Assembly: GCA_029718625.1 (NCBI GenBank)
Contig: CM056376.1
Coordinates: 22,946,701-23,010,700, forward strand
Length of the DNA stretch: 64,000 nt
Source: Synaphobranchus kaupii
Taxonomy: Eukaryota > Chordata > Actinopteri > Anguilliformes > Synaphobranchidae
Reading direction: 5' to 3'
The notes under the pieces were generated by a model. It did no database searches. It was not told the origin of the DNA and saw only the letters and a list, made by a program, of their open reading frames with translations. The translations under genes and the position numbers were made by a program. Position 1 is the stretch's first letter, and every line of letters begins with the position of its first letter. This document shows, piece by piece, positions 10,510-23,822 of this stretch.

Positions 10510-11406
10510 TACACTGATCAGCCACAACATTTAAACCACTGACAGGTGAAGTGAATAACATTGATTATCTCTATTTTGGTTCTGTACTCTAGCACTTTGA
10601 GTTTGAAAGGATACAGTGACAATGGTTGAAGTGCAGACTGTCAGTTTTAATTTGAGGGTATTTTCATCCATATCGGATTAACCGTTTTGAAATTATAGAA
10701 CCTTTTGTACATACAAATTTTTTGTACATACAAAAAATTTAATATTGGACAGTTTAACATAATGTAGAATAAAGTAATAATTTTTTATATTTGGTCACAT
10801 ATCCTTTGCATACCATGACCTCCCGATGTCTGTAATCCAACAATATCAAAAGACTCTTGATATCTTATTCTCTGGTACTCCTACAAGCGATACTATAACC
10901 TCTCTGCATTTGAATGGATCTCTATGGGAAAACACTGGAACAGTATGGAACACATGGTTGGCTAAATGGTTCTAAGTCATCAAGGGTCTGACATATCAAA
11001 CAAGCCTTAAACCATCACTCTGCTGCCAGAAATACAGTAGATATGGTTGGATAACTTGAAGGTTTTCTTCTCCTGACTTATTTTTCCATAGAGTTCAATA
11101 GGAAAATTTGTCAGGAGAAGCAACCCTTAAAGTGATCCATCCATATCTACTGCATATCTGGAAGCAGAGTGATGGTTTGAGGCTTGTTCGATACCTCAGA
11201 CCCTTGATGACTTACAGACTTACAAATTACAGCTATAATTTCTAAATTGATGAAAATACCCTCAAATTAAAGCTGATAGTCAGCACTTCATTGTCATTGT
11301 ATCTTTTCAAACTCAGTGCTAGAGTACAGAACCAAAATAACAACAAGATAATCAATGTTATTCACTTCACCTGTCAGTGGTTTTAATGTTGTGGCTGATC
11401 GGTGTA
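10510..11406. mobile_element. Fold-back Tc1-type element with long inverted repeats
   Basis: The element starts TACACTGATCAGCCACAACA and ends with the complementary TTGTGGCTGATCGGTGTA. The inverted repeats run about 165 bp inward, including ACCACTGACAGGTGAAGTGA and AATTTGAGGGTATTTTCAT. A second inverted pair lies further in, about 10978-11050 against 11140-11215, around a CATCACTCTGCTGCCAGA-like core. There is no ORF of transposase type. TA flanks both ends. Confidence 0.85.
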
Positions 11407-13402
11407 TATGCCCCAGTGAAACCAGAAGTTGAGAATGACCACATAATCATTCCTAAAGACCTTATTAAAACAATATACTTCGATTAGGTTTTGTTGGTAA
11501 TTATTTCTAGCCGTGCCAAAAAATTATGACACGTTTTTTTTTTTTATGAAGACTTTTTTTTTCTTTGAAGAATTTTACCTAAAATAAAGAATAGATTTTT
11601 CTCATATTTTGAATGTAAGGTCATGTTGATTAACAACAAAAACTTTTTTAATAGATGTATTTGTTGGCATGAACAGTCCCATCAACTCTATACCAAGTAC
11701 AGAAGGCCATCAAGTCTACAGTATGGCCTTCATGTGGGGCTTCATCGGGGCATCCAAACAATACTCTTGGAGGATATATACCGAAGTAGAGCTCCTATCC
11801 AGGTAAGGGGTGCCTGGGTGGAATGAGTGAGCTCGCCTTACTGGGAAATTAAGTTTTAGGATATGCTAAACAGCTTTGACATCAGGACGGGTCTGATTAA
11901 AACGCAAGCAAAATTATTTTACAGTGATATGGAATGCACAACTAATTGTGAAGGAGAACTTCAAATTTTGTATAATTTTGAATAATTCGTTGACAGTGTC
12001 AGATACTTGGGATCAGGATTAAGAGGTTGCAGTGCAGGGAGGAATCTGTGATGAGGCTTTCCATGTGGGGAGAAGTAAAGCTCAAAAATAGTTTAGTTTA
12101 ATGGGCGCCAGCCCTCTCCTTTTTGTGATTGCAATCCATCCTGTTTCATGATTGCATTATGTATTTTTGCATTATGTATAACTTTAATAAATTATATTAC
12201 TAATTTGCCTTGTTTTCTGTTTTTATGCTTCTCCCACTATATTTATGTTCTGGATATATGCTATATTTATGTTTCTCCATTGATTGTGTTAAATAACTTT
12301 ATGATAAATAGAATAACTACAGTTCTTTAACTGTGCAGAGTATGGCTTCTCTATAAAGCTGTTTCTCTGATTGCTGCGTCTCAGGACTGACTGCCCATTC
12401 CAATTTGCTACATACTGAGATTCAGAGACTCGTCAATCACTCGGGTAATCATCAAAGAATTTCTACTTGCTGACTGACGTTTTTATAGTTTTTGTGATCT
12501 AAACAAGATAGGGTCTTTGCACACTGACTAATTATGCTATTCATTATACCCGTGCTACGACTAATGGGCCAGGTGTGCAATGAAGCCTGTGGATTACTGA
12601 CACCAAGAGGAGGTTGATAGCAGTACGCCCATCAACTGGCCTCGTTTAACCTTCACCGGCCAAACGTGCATATATTTAGGGTCTTAAATAAAGACAGTGT
12701 GTAGCTTTTTTTAAGCGCATTAAACAGGCCCCCTGCTCATTGCCAGATATAGGGACAAAGCAGCCCAAGATGCCGCAGGGAGTGGGTGTTCAGTGGTTCA
12801 AATCCTTCCGTACTCGTTGTGTATATGAATGAGAGTGTTCATCGTGCACCCTGAAAACAGCTGAGGAGCTGGGAAGAGACATCTGTTACCTAGCCCAGTG
12901 TGTTGGAAACAGTGAGGGAGTGGAATGAATGTCCTGCAGGCTTTTCGTCTTGGCACATGCAATGCAGCCTCCCTTTCCTGCACACTGGAAACAGGCACTG
13001 ATCACCATGCAATCTTTAGTGAAGCCATTCAACTTAGCTTTTTAACAAAATAATAATAATAAAAGTGATAATAAAAGTATAGGAGATGCTTTTATTGTTA
13101 CACTCGGCACACCCCTTTTCACTGAGCCAATTCAGTTGTGATTTTGGCATATACCACTCAATGTAGTTTAACATACATTAGTAAAGCATTTCTAGGGTTC
13201 CAGGAATTTTTCTTTCAGGCAAATGGGAAATGACTCACTGCATGTGACCTCAGAAGTGCCCTGTAGAGTACATCAAAATGCAGATATGGTCCCTAAACAC
13301 TCATATTATCTCATATTATATTACACTCACATAGCTCGTATTATCCCCCAGGCACTCACATTCAGTGGTTTGAGAACTGTCAAACTTAGGTCTGGGTATG
13401 TA
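11407..13402. other. Intergenic, no gene recognised
   Basis: No splice-bounded coding sequence, TIR pair or long tandem array noticed. Homopolymer T runs occur near 11527-11565. Short ORFs have no recognisable domain. Confidence 0.35.
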
Positions 13403-13439
<37 letters not shown>

Positions 13440-13510
13440 GCGTGCGTGCGTGCGTGCGTACGTGCGTGCGTCGTGCGTGCGTCGTGCGTGCGTGCGTGCG
13501 TGCGTGCGCG
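13403..13510. repeat. (GT)n then (GCGT)n microsatellite
   Basis: About 30 bp of GT dinucleotides pass into GCGT tetranucleotides with TCGT interruptions. The alternating purine-pyrimidine sequence favours Z-DNA. All six reading frames stay open across it, so the ORFs at 13223-13651 are artefacts. Confidence 0.95.
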
Positions 13511-13869
13511 CAGCGACCAATCAGACAAGACAGAGGTACCTCTGTGCTTGTTACAGTATACGTTTTCTAAAAATGAAAACCTTTTGTGATGTGTACAGTG
13601 TGTAAATGTCCTGAATTGGCAGCAGGTGGCATTAAACTCATAATAATGCATCCCAGTGGGTGACTTCCTACCATGTGCAGAAATTGTGGTAAGTATTATT
13701 TTAGCAGTTAGGCTACTGTATAGTGTTTTAGTCCTTTAGTTGTATTGTGTTGTCATGGCCAACATTACTTTTACAATATTTTAATTCCAGAATATCCCAA
13801 ATAGATGTGGAAAAAATATTCAGTTTGACAATTGAAGCAATGCATGGCATTTTATCATTAAACATTAAG

Positions 13870-14841
13870 GGGCTCTATTTTAATAAACCAAACGCAATGG
13901 TGAACGCAAGAGTAATCGCTTGGCGGTATCGCTCTGAGGGCGTGTCGGCGAGAAATTTGGTAATTTCATGACGGCAATCTTGGCGCACCTTATGGCGGTA
14001 TTGCTAAAAGGCTGGGTTTAAACGTCAAAGGTGTGTCTCTATGGTAGCCAATCAAATTGTTGTTCTCATGCTTTAAAACGCAATCGCGTTGGAACGCAAT
14101 CGCTCCATGCAATTTCATAATGAGCAACCCAAACGCACTGGACCGTCCACGACAAGATTTTCCGCACAGGAATCAGACATACTTGCAACAGAAGTACAGG
14201 CTAGGACTGTAGTAATTTATGGATCACAATCCACACCACCTCGTCTCCCAAAAGTTCGGAAGGCACGGGAGGAGGTGGCGAATGCATTAATTAGCCTACA
14301 TTAGGTGATGTAGGCATAATTATGATTCAAATGGTAGGCTTATGATTCAACTGTGTCAATGTGTAATTTATATATTATAGGCTAGTGGCCTACATGATCG
14401 CAAGTTTCTTGTAAGCTGTCCTGTTTTATTCGAGTAGTTTAAATTAAAATTAATTAATTAATAATAATTATAGGCTATTTGTTCATTAAATGGAAGTGTA
14501 ATGTTGGCATCACCTATAGACACTACATAGAACTACATGACGAATAAGTTACCAAATTGCCAGAGTCTATTGCGTTTCCGCTAAGAGGTGGTTCCAGCTG
14601 ATCATAACGCAATGGGTTTTCGTTGGTTCAAATTGTCACTGAGCCGAAAGTATTTTAGAACACGCCCCAGACAGCGCCACCCATCCCACTGCAGCGCAAC
14701 CGAAAGGATGTTATGTTGAGAATTTGTTGATCCTAGCGGTATTGCTGAGAAACGCCATAGCGCCAGTTTTAAGACGTTGATGCTGTCAACAAGTTTGCGT
14801 TTGACTATACCGTCCCCTTGCGCTGGTTTGAAAATAGAGCC
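13870..14841 (+). mobile_element. Harbinger-like element
   Basis: The left end GGGCTCTATTTTAATAAACC and the right end (reverse complement GGGCTCTATTTTCAAACCAG) form the TIRs. AAG flanks both sides, a candidate 3-bp target duplication. The interior has repeated GCGCA/CGCAAT words and a Myb/SANT-like reading frame at 14089-14304 but no recognisable DDE nuclease, so the element is probably deleted and non-autonomous. Confidence 0.75.
14089..14304 (+). pseudogene. Myb/SANT-like DNA-binding protein fragment of a Harbinger-type element
   Basis: The 71-codon frame contains RFSAQESDILATEVQARTVV followed by IYGSQSTPPRLPKVRKAREE and VANALISL. This resembles the N-terminal Myb/SANT-like domain (F-S-x-x-E-x-x-x-L-x-x-E-V) of Harbinger accessory proteins and of NAIF1-like proteins. 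The frame ends after about 70 residues where real proteins continue, so it is a fragment. The first codons may be non-coding. The call rests on pattern recognition. Confidence 0.55.
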
Positions 14842-16898
14842 CAAGATGTTATACACATTGTAACACATTCATATTCATTAATTTAACAGTTTGCCAGGAC
14901 TGCCGGGACTAGTGTTAAAGACCAGACTTCACACATTTCTAGGTTTACTTTAAATTATAGGCAAGGTTGACAAGTAAAGATGGATCTATTTTCATAATTA
15001 CATATTCAGATGAACATACCTAGCAATTACACTTTGTAAAATGTGATTATATTCATTTTCAGAGTTGCCACTTGATTTCAGCCTTGACTGAATTTCCTTC
15101 TGCTGTTTTGTAAGCCTTTCTAAAATAGAGTTATTTAAGGAACATTATTCCCAAAGGACAATTTTGAGAAAAAAACTATTCATATACCTCCTTAGTTCCC
15201 ACAGTCACGTCCTTCCCTGCTGCTGACTGATGATTCCTATTTGTCACGCATCAAGGGATATTGTTTGAATAATTGAACAACTATCCTTTGCACTTTAAAC
15301 CCACGGTTTAGCACACTTTACACTGCACAGTGTAAACTGAACAAAGCAAGCTTTCAGTTCTGAGCTCAATGTTGACTGATGATTGGTTAATGAAACAAAC
15401 GAAACCTTTTACTTGGGATTATTTGTTTTAGAGAATCTCCTCAAGGAGCCCTTTAAGAATTTCTGCAAGGAGAGTGATTGCCAGAGTTTGGAAAGCATTA
15501 GATTCCTGCAGATGCCATCCTGAAAACCGTTTGAGCAAAACATAAACCCATGAAACTTCCCAGTTACACAGGAACATTCAGATATACCCGTTTCATTTCG
15601 AATTTCCGTGTCATGTGGGATCTGTTTAAACTGATTTTTTAAATGTGTAATGTGTTAAAAACAAAAAAAAAGGGTTTTGTTTAAATCCGTTAAAATCGTT
15701 TTAATATTGTTGTGGTACAATATAGAAGGCATAGTGTGAACTAGATTGTAGTGTGTATCCTTGGTGCTAAGGGCTTTCTCCTTGCTGCAGATGAGGAGTG
15801 TAACTGTTATTATAGAAATCCTGGAATTCCTGATGATTGAAGCTGATCAGAGCTGCGGTCTCCAATCCTGATCCGGGAGAACAGGGTCATGCTGGTTTAC
15901 ATTGTTACTGGGCACTAGAGAGACTAAAGCAACTGATTATGTGGTTAGCTTACCTCGCCTGATTTTGTGCCTGTTTTATGAGGTGGAAATAACAATGAGC
16001 ATTCTGTGGTCCTCACCAAGACCAGGCTGTCCACCCCTGGAGCAGAGAGTTCACCAGAACCAGCCAAAGTCAGACCGTGTCGATGCGTGTCACTACATCT
16101 CTGAAAAAGAGTTTTCCACTCATTCATAATGCATCAGTGTGAACCTTTCGAGACACAGTTATCACTTCCGTCGTTTAACTGAAACATATCTTTTAACAGG
16201 TGAAAAAAATCATTTCCAGAGAAGCATAGCAGTATGAGGAGGATAAGCTTCTGTGCATTTCTTGCACCACCATATGTTCCATTTGCAAAAAAACAGACGT
16301 TTGTTGAGCTTATTGTGGCCTTGTTTTTTAAATAAAATGTATTTCAGCATAACCTCTAGAAATGTGTGTGTGTCTATCTGTCTGTGTCTGAAAGCACTAG
16401 AAAGGTACTTGAGCATTTTGACTGCAGGATCTTCTGTCTCATGATTAATGGTAGAGGTTTTATTGTCTGACCTTGTCAACAAAAAAAAATGCACAGGAGA
16501 AAACATCAAGTTGGTTTTAAAAACAGAATGTTGTGAAAAGTTTGAGTCACTCCTCCGTATAGACTGGCCCACTGCAGAGAACAGGTCATTTGTCTACATC
16601 ACCTCCCTATTATGTCTCAAAATTGCTTGACAATCTCCTTTGTTTTATACAGGGCAGATGCCATGCAATTCAGACATTCTAGAGAAGAGGTGAACAAGGC
16701 CTGTCTTTGGATTTTGTGCTTCTGCCCTTAATTACTTAATGATTTGATTGCCCAATCATTTACTTGATCTGAAAATGCTAGTAAAGTCGTGAATTAGAAC
16801 TGAAGACTTTATTTTGCATCCTTATATTTTTCTTATTTAATGTCATCTAATATAGGACCTAGCCATTGCTGTTGTCTACAGCGTATACACTTATACCA
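14842..16898. other. Intergenic, no gene recognised
   Basis: No coding exon recognised. At 15857-15900 a GGTCTCCAATCCTGATCCGG stretch resembles one end of hAT-like MITEs, but I found no partner end. Confidence 0.3.
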
Positions 16899-17169
16899 GG
16901 GGCCACATGTATAAAAGAACGTGTAAATTAATGCTCAGGGAGAAAGTCGGAAATGTGCTTACGCAAAGTTTTGCATTTTCTCCCTCTGCCTTTTGATCAC
17001 GGTGTCGCCATATCACACTGACTCTAAACATTGCGTACGTATGGTGTCCAGCGTGTGCAGAGGTACGCAGGTTCTCTTATTTTATACATCTGCATTTCCG
17101 CGTGGAAACTCGCTTACGCAGCTTTCTGAGGGAATTTTTCTGCTCAGGACTGTTTATACACGTGGCCCC
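16899..17169. mobile_element. MITE with GGGGCCAC TIRs
   Basis: The left end GGGGCCACATGTATAAA and the right end (reverse complement GGGGCCACGTGTATAAA) match at 16 of 17 positions. The interior has repeated CGCTTACGCA / GCTTACGCAA words in both halves. There is no coding capacity. I could not see a convincing target duplication. Confidence 0.7.
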
Positions 17170-19482
17170 GGGTCTCTAAGACCTGAGTTGTGCACCCTTG
17201 CGAATGTGCAAATCCAAACATAGTTTATGACTTACAGTTGAATTCTGCTTGTGATTTTCTGTTCTCTATTTCATGCTATGCTCTCAATTTAGCTCATTTA
17301 TGCGTAGACTATGTTTGTTTCCTCTACTAATATAGTCATAGAACATAAGATCAACTGCATATGCCACAACTCTTCTGTTACAATAATTACTGACAAGAAC
17401 AATATAGCGCACACCGACCTGTTAATCTGCTCACAAATTGTAAAAGCACTGCAGGATAGAAAGCAGCAGACTAAGTAATTACGTGTGCAGATGTATTTGG
17501 TGATTGAATTTGGGCTCTGCTAGATTCAGTACCTGTTTGTGCCTGACAGAGGTGTTGGTGCTTGCCCAACATGTGCTAATATAAACCTCTCTCCAACATA
17601 TGCAGTTGGAGGCAGCTCCCTTGTGACACCAGGGAAAGCAACTAAGACTCACAAGGCCTTGGGGCATCCGAAGCGTAACACCAACAGCAGCCGAATTGGG
17701 CTCGTTCTGCCGCTGAATCTGGAATTATCCATGTGTAAACCACCATGCTTAAGGCAGCTGACCTCAAGGTGGAATACAAAGTGCCATTGTTGAGCGGGTT
17801 CATCCGGGGGCTTCCCCCTGGAGATGTGCCTCTTGTCAGTTCCTATGACTGACAATGGCTCCTAATTGTGGACACACGGCCGCAGGTCACCTCCGCACTG
17901 ACCTCAGATTATTACAGGTAAGCAGCCTGTACTCAGGTGTGCAAGGTTGGCTTTGTGTAACAGCTCAATCTAATTATGATAAAGATATGAGCACTTTAAC
18001 AAATCAGTATTAGTTTTTTTATCCATAGAACACACTAATTACGGTGTCCAGCTGTGTCATTTTTGTTCATTTCTTTTTCTCCCCCGTAAAAAGGAGTAAG
18101 TACCATCTGCTAGTCTTAAACCTCTCTTGAAAGAAAACTGTTGACAAGATTTTCTCTAGAAAATGGTCAGTACATTCCTTTACAGTTGAAAGGTTTTTAC
18201 TCATTTTTGTTTCAAACGCCACCCTCGCAGTTCAATTTCGAATAATGCAATTATTTGCCATTTACCTCAGAGGGAAGAGTTGGATATAACAAGCAACAAC
18301 CAAGCAGTGGTTCCCTTGTGATGAATTTACATTTGCGTAGCGCGTCCAGCCACAGGCCTTCAGTGGATTATGTGTTCATGTAGAGCCACATTAGGCACCC
18401 TAACACATTTACCGCTCAGCCCAAAGCTTGAAAGCAAGTGTTGCGTTTCATAAAATCTTGTTTTAAAAAGAATTTGAAACAAGCAAAATGGTAAGCAGGA
18501 GCGTTCGACTGCAACTACAACAACACTGACGAGCAGTTCATACTATGTACAAGTTGCCCCTCCCTGTTGCACAATACCACAACTGACAAACGAATTAGGA
18601 CAAGGGGGGGGAGTGGAAAGGATTATTTTTTTGTGCTGTAGAGGCAGAATTCCTCAACAGCACCCCCACACTTAAAAGGGAACAGCTGCCCTGCTCTCAA
18701 ATCTAACAGACAGTGTGCTTTGTGTTGTCCTGAAACAGATATATTACCAGAGCCATACATTCCAATGCACCGCTAACAGAAGGTTATAGGTGACCATGAG
18801 GTTTTCAAGTTGAATGGCTGGTGACGTTAAACTGAACCCAATAGTAAAATTTTAAGTGTTTGAGACAATGCACCAAATATTAGTTAACTAATGAATACTA
18901 ATTCTGAAAAAATGCATGGTTCTTGTTTTTGAAATTAAATGAGCACGTGCAGAAACATAAGATGCATTGACTTATGTACAGGGACTTAGAACCCTCTCTT
19001 AGAATGAGAGAAATAAATGAATGAAAGTAGCCATAGGGTACTATAAATAGACATCCTATGAATAATAAATGAGCCAAATCTGAGCCTCATGAAACAAAGC
19101 TGGATTTATTTATTTTTATTGCGTTTTCTAACCCTGTTGGCTGTGGATGGCCATAACCAGGGATTGTGAGCTATGACAACAAATTAAATTAGATCTAAAA
19201 ACCATTCTTGATTAGTGCACCAAATGTCTGATGTCAAAAGTTATTGATGTGTGAAAATAAGTTTGTGAGCCATAATGGGAATTAAATAAATATTGTGCAC
19301 TCGTCTAGACAAAAACACTGGACATTGTGTCAGTGTATCCAGCAATCATGAGTGATTTGCACAGTCTATGCCCACTTAATGCATTTATTGTGTAATCCTT
19401 TTAATATTACTTAATCCAAATTCCATAGATAAACATACACAGATACATGTACATTCACTTCTATACATGTAGCATATCTATA
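17170..19482. other. Intergenic, no gene recognised
   Basis: No exon-like segment or TIR pair noticed. Short ORFs near 17480-17855 on both strands overlap each other and have no recognisable domain. Confidence 0.3.
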
Positions 19483-20942
19483 TACAGTGCAAAAGTATTG
19501 GGTTTTGTAATTAAACAATGTATATGAGGTAAAAGTGCAGTTAATTTGAGGGTATTTACATCCATATTGGGTAATCTGTGTAGGAATTACAGCCCTTTAT
19601 ACATAGTTTTATACACAGCAAAAGTAACTGGTACAAGACAAATTAACACAATCTGATATTTGATATTAACATAAGTCATATTTAGCACTTGGTTGCAAAT
19701 CATTTGCATTCGATGACTGCCTGAATTCTGTGACCCATAGACATCATCAGGCGCTGGGTATCTTCCCTGGTGATGCCAGGCCTGTATTGTGCAGCCATCT
19801 TCAGTTCCTGTTTGTATTGCCTTGTTTTGGCTTGTCTTCAGAAAGTGAAACGCATGTTCAATTGCATTCAGAACCGGTGATTGATTTCGGCCAGTCAAGA
19901 ACATTCCACTTTTTGGCCCTGAAAAGCTCCTTGGTTGGATTAGCAGTATGTTTGGGGTTACTGTCCTGCTGCAAGGTGAAGTGCCGCCCAATGAGTTTTG
20001 AGGCATTTAGTTGGATCTGAGCAGATAAGATGTTTCTGTACACTTCAGATTTCCATCCTGCTGCTACCATCATCTGTCACATCATCAATGAAGACAAGTG
20101 AGCCAGGCAGTGATACACGCCCGAGCTATAACACTACCTCCACCATGTTTCACAGATTAGGAGGGGGAGGGGTGCTTTGGACCATGAGCAGTTCCTTTCT
20201 TTCTCCACACTTTCTTCTTTCCATCACGTTGGTACAGGTTAATACTCGTATCATCTGTCCATGAGACTTTGTTCCAGAACTTTTTTTTTATATACTTTTT
20301 TTTAGCAAACTCTAACATTTATGGTAGTCTTTGACACATCTGTGCTGACAAATGCTGGAGAGTGTTCTAGATCTGTTCAACAGTTGAAAGGGGTTTTTCT
20401 TCACAACTGAAAGTATTCTTCAGTCATCCACTCCAGTGGCTATAGTCTACCAGGTTGTTTACTATTGCTGAGCTCACCAGTGGGTTCTTGCTTACTACCA
20501 ACGTAAGGTTGATTTTGACGCACCTAATGTGTTGGCTATGTCTCTCATCAATTTATTCTTATTTGTCAGCCTCATAATTGCCTGATTCACTGGCATGGAC
20601 ACTTCTTTGGTTCTCATGTTGAGAGACAACAGCAACAGACTCCAAATGCAAATTCCACACCTAGAACTCTAGACCTTTTGTTAGCTTTCTTGTGCATTAA
20701 CTAATGATGCGAAGACACACAGCTGGTCAAGAAACAGCTGAACAGCCAATTGTCCAATTACTTTTGTTCCCCTAAAATGGGGTGACTGTGTATAAAAAGG
20801 GCTGTATACCCTAAAATTAAAGCTAACTGTGTGCACTTCATTCATTGTTTAATTTCAAATCCAATGTGCTGGGGTACAGAGCCAAAACAACTAAAATTGT
20901 GTCACTATGCCAATACTTTTGTATTTAAATGTATATACTGTA
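19483..20942 (-). mobile_element. Full-length but decayed Tc1-like transposon
   Basis: The left end TACAGTGCAAAAGTATTGGG pairs with the right end CCAATACTTTTG...ACTGTA. The subterminal AATTTGAGGGTATTTACATC (left) pairs with CCTAAAATTAAAGC (right). The length of about 1.46 kb is near that of complete Tc1 elements. A transposase remnant fills the minus strand. Confidence 0.85.
19690..20640 (-). pseudogene. Tc1 transposase pseudogene
   Basis: The minus-strand frame 20073-19858 gives IGRHFTLQQDSNPKHTANPT and then LFRAKKWNVLDWPKS, with the second catalytic Asp of DD34E. An overlapping frame (20006-19587) continues with LNAIEHAFHFLKTSQNKAIQ and the usual C-terminal end, so a frameshift interrupts the NPIEH motif. 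Further N-terminal sequence (20290-20640) is broken by several stops. It is dead. Confidence 0.8.
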
Positions 20943-23640
20943 GTTTATTCATACACATATACAAACCTGAAACGTTAAAATGTATATTATTTTAATCTCT
21001 CATATATTTAAATAATGTCACATGGTTACATAGAATTGGGCTAACATTTATTTTCCTTAGACCTTGATATGCAGCTGTTCTCCATTGATAATTACACTGT
21101 TACACTGTCAGTTCTGATATACCTGTAATCCCTGAAGCTAATTCCTGAAGCATTAGACAGTGGCAGCCTATGTAACTATTTCAGGTAAATTGCCTACAAT
21201 AGCGTATAGCTGCATGCAGGCCTAGAAGGGAGGGTGAAGCACTGCCCGAGGGTTCTGCACACAAGTACAAAAGTAAAAGGAATCTTGAATATAAGAGATC
21301 ACATGTACTTTATCTTCACAAATTAAATAAACCAAGGCAGACTCGACGAAGCCTACAACAGAACAAGATATATAGTTCACGTTAAAAGGAGTTCAGCACT
21401 TGGCTCACTAGTTGAGGATTGAATAATCAATTTGTATCAAGAAACCATTCATCTCATGTTCCGTTCCAGAGAACATTCAACAAACGGAGTACATTAATTT
21501 TCCCTCTTTCAAAAAGAATGCCAGTACTTGACAGACTGGAGGAGTAGGACACCTCTAGGTCAACAGGATTTTGTCTGGCCAAAGGTGAGCCAAATGCAAG
21601 AGTGTCAGCCAAAAGGGTAACAACAGGGCAAGGCTGTATTTGTATCTCTTGAATTTGATATAAACAAGACCAGGATTTTGAAAACTTCACCAGAACAATG
21701 TAAGTCAGGTCTATTGCTTACCATGTTTAGTTTGCAACTCGATATTTACTCACATGAGCTCTCTCTAGGTAAATTGCAGTCCTAAGTATCCACAAAGGGA
21801 ACTCAGGAAGATGTGAGCTTCCAGTCATTTGCAATCTTTCCCTAATGATCTGCCAAATCAGTCCCAATCCTACTTGCATTTAATTTAAAGAAGGGATTCA
21901 ATGCATCAGATGGGAAATGACTGAATGCTGTAAAAAGACTGAGTACATTTTTGGCAGCTGTGTAGGGTGTAGTCACAGATCTTGTGTAATTAAAGAATTT
22001 TATGATCATTTATGACAAATTTAAAAAAAAATTATTTTAAAAAAACGGAACCTAATTGGGCAATGATATCAAGACGAAAACTTGGAGAACAGGGAGTAAC
22101 AGGAAGAGAAAGAAAGAAAGAGAACATGTGAAAAAAGAGCAGGACAAAAACAACAGGCTGTCATCTAGAATGTTGAGAACATTCAAAATCCTCTGACATA
22201 AATAAGGGATAAAAGGCCTTGAATGCCTGAATGGATGATGTTCGGGACATGTAAGGACGTAACAAACAAACAAAATAACAGGATTTACAATATTTGGTGT
22301 GATAGTATTAAAGCCTCAGTCTGGAAAAAGGCACAAGGGAGCCACATTATAAAACCACATTATGGAACAACTGTTCATATACACTAAAATTCTTTCAGAT
22401 GTCATTAGATACCTTTTTACATATGAGGTAATTGTGAGTATTGAGAAGGGTTGATATGAACTGGCATAAAAATGAATGAGACCAAGGAACATTCACAGTG
22501 CTTGAAAGTTAAATATGTTGTGGGTGAAATTACTATTTGCATAATTCATGAGTTTATAATCCCAAAGAACCGTTGGGACTGTTCTTGCTTAGAATGGAAA
22601 TGATCCCAAATAGCACTTCAATTTAAACCATTTCATTCTATTAAAAATGTCTCCGGAATAGGAACATGCTGCATCTTGCGTGGTGAGAATTCCAGTTGTA
22701 GCGCCTTGTGTTTTCCTTGATTTGTTTTTACTCAGATCAGTTGCTATGTTGCTTAGTTGCTAAGGGTATTTATTGCATTATCAGTCCACTGCGATTACAT
22801 AACCTGGTATAATATAGAAACTTTGTTTTAGAAAGAGGTTTATAGAAAGGCCCAGGATTTATTGTATAATGTTAGACAGTTCGGAAGTTACATTTTGTTT
22901 TTACTGTTTTCCCTGAAAATATGCCTATATCTTCCATAGGCCTCGACTAGTCTATTTATTAAAAGTCACAGTGACCTTCATCGTCTAACTAGTTGTAGAT
23001 AAAGAAACGAATGGTTCTAATTAAGTATTGTATTTTAGTGAGAAACCATAGACGGAATTTATATCTGGCGTACTCCTGAATTGTCACTCTTCCATTCTTG
23101 TGGTCCGGGCACTGATCCTGCCTCATTAAGTGGAGCTTTGTGGTAGGCCTATTTTTTTTTATTTTTTTTTGGCAATTAAAAAAACCGAAGGAAGCTTAAC
23201 AAATTAGGGCTTCGTTGTTGAGTCTTCACTATAAAGACGCAACAGCAAAAAGCAAATTATGCATTGAATTTACGTTGGGGAAAAAAATTATAAATTGGTC
23301 GAAATATTTCTGACTAAGCCACGCCCCTTCTAAAATTAATGCAACTGGTTTAAATATAGCGAATATTAAAATAATTTAGTTAGGTTAGGCTATTTATGAC
23401 ATGTATGAATTTAGTTAATTTGGACGTTGATTCATTAAATGTGCTATAGGTAGGTTAAGTGGAAAAATTCACTAATTTGCTTAAAAGACGTTTCCAGAAA
23501 TTATGTGTCTTTTGCGGACACGACAAGAAAAAGAGAAATATCTCAATCCTGTGTGTGATGTGCCACGATCTCCGTTTTTGCAAAAAGTTTTCAGGCTGTA
23601 GCCTATACTGGCCCCGAGCCCGACTGTAAGAGCGAATCAC
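20943..23640. other. Intergenic region upstream of bmp1
   Basis: No coding exon recognised. It contains an A/T homopolymer-rich patch (22020-22045) and a GAAA-rich patch (22100-22125). bmp1 5' regulatory sequence would be expected in its right part, but no element can be assigned from sequence alone. Confidence 0.3.
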
Positions 23641-23822
23641 TGCCCCAGAATCAAGACATTATGGAGAGGCAGAGCTCTGCTTTTAAACCCGCCCTCCGGA
23701 GAGATCTCATTTCCCCCTAAACCTCCCATTTTCTCTCTCTCTCCCTCTCCCTATCTCATTCCTCCTCTTCTTTTCTTCTCTATTTCTTGTCTTTCCTAAG
23801 CCGTACCCCCCACTCTTGAACC
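23641..23822 (+). promoter_or_regulatory. bmp1: Putative bmp1 promoter-proximal region and 5'UTR
   Basis: A TTTTAAA box (23681-23687) is directly followed by a CCCGCCC GC-box-like motif (23688-23694). A long CT-rich tract (about 23728-23800) then leads to the start codon, which sits in a strong context with A at -3 and G at +4. CT-rich 5' leaders are common in vertebrate genes. The transcription start is not determined; an upstream non-coding exon is possible. Confidence 0.4.
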
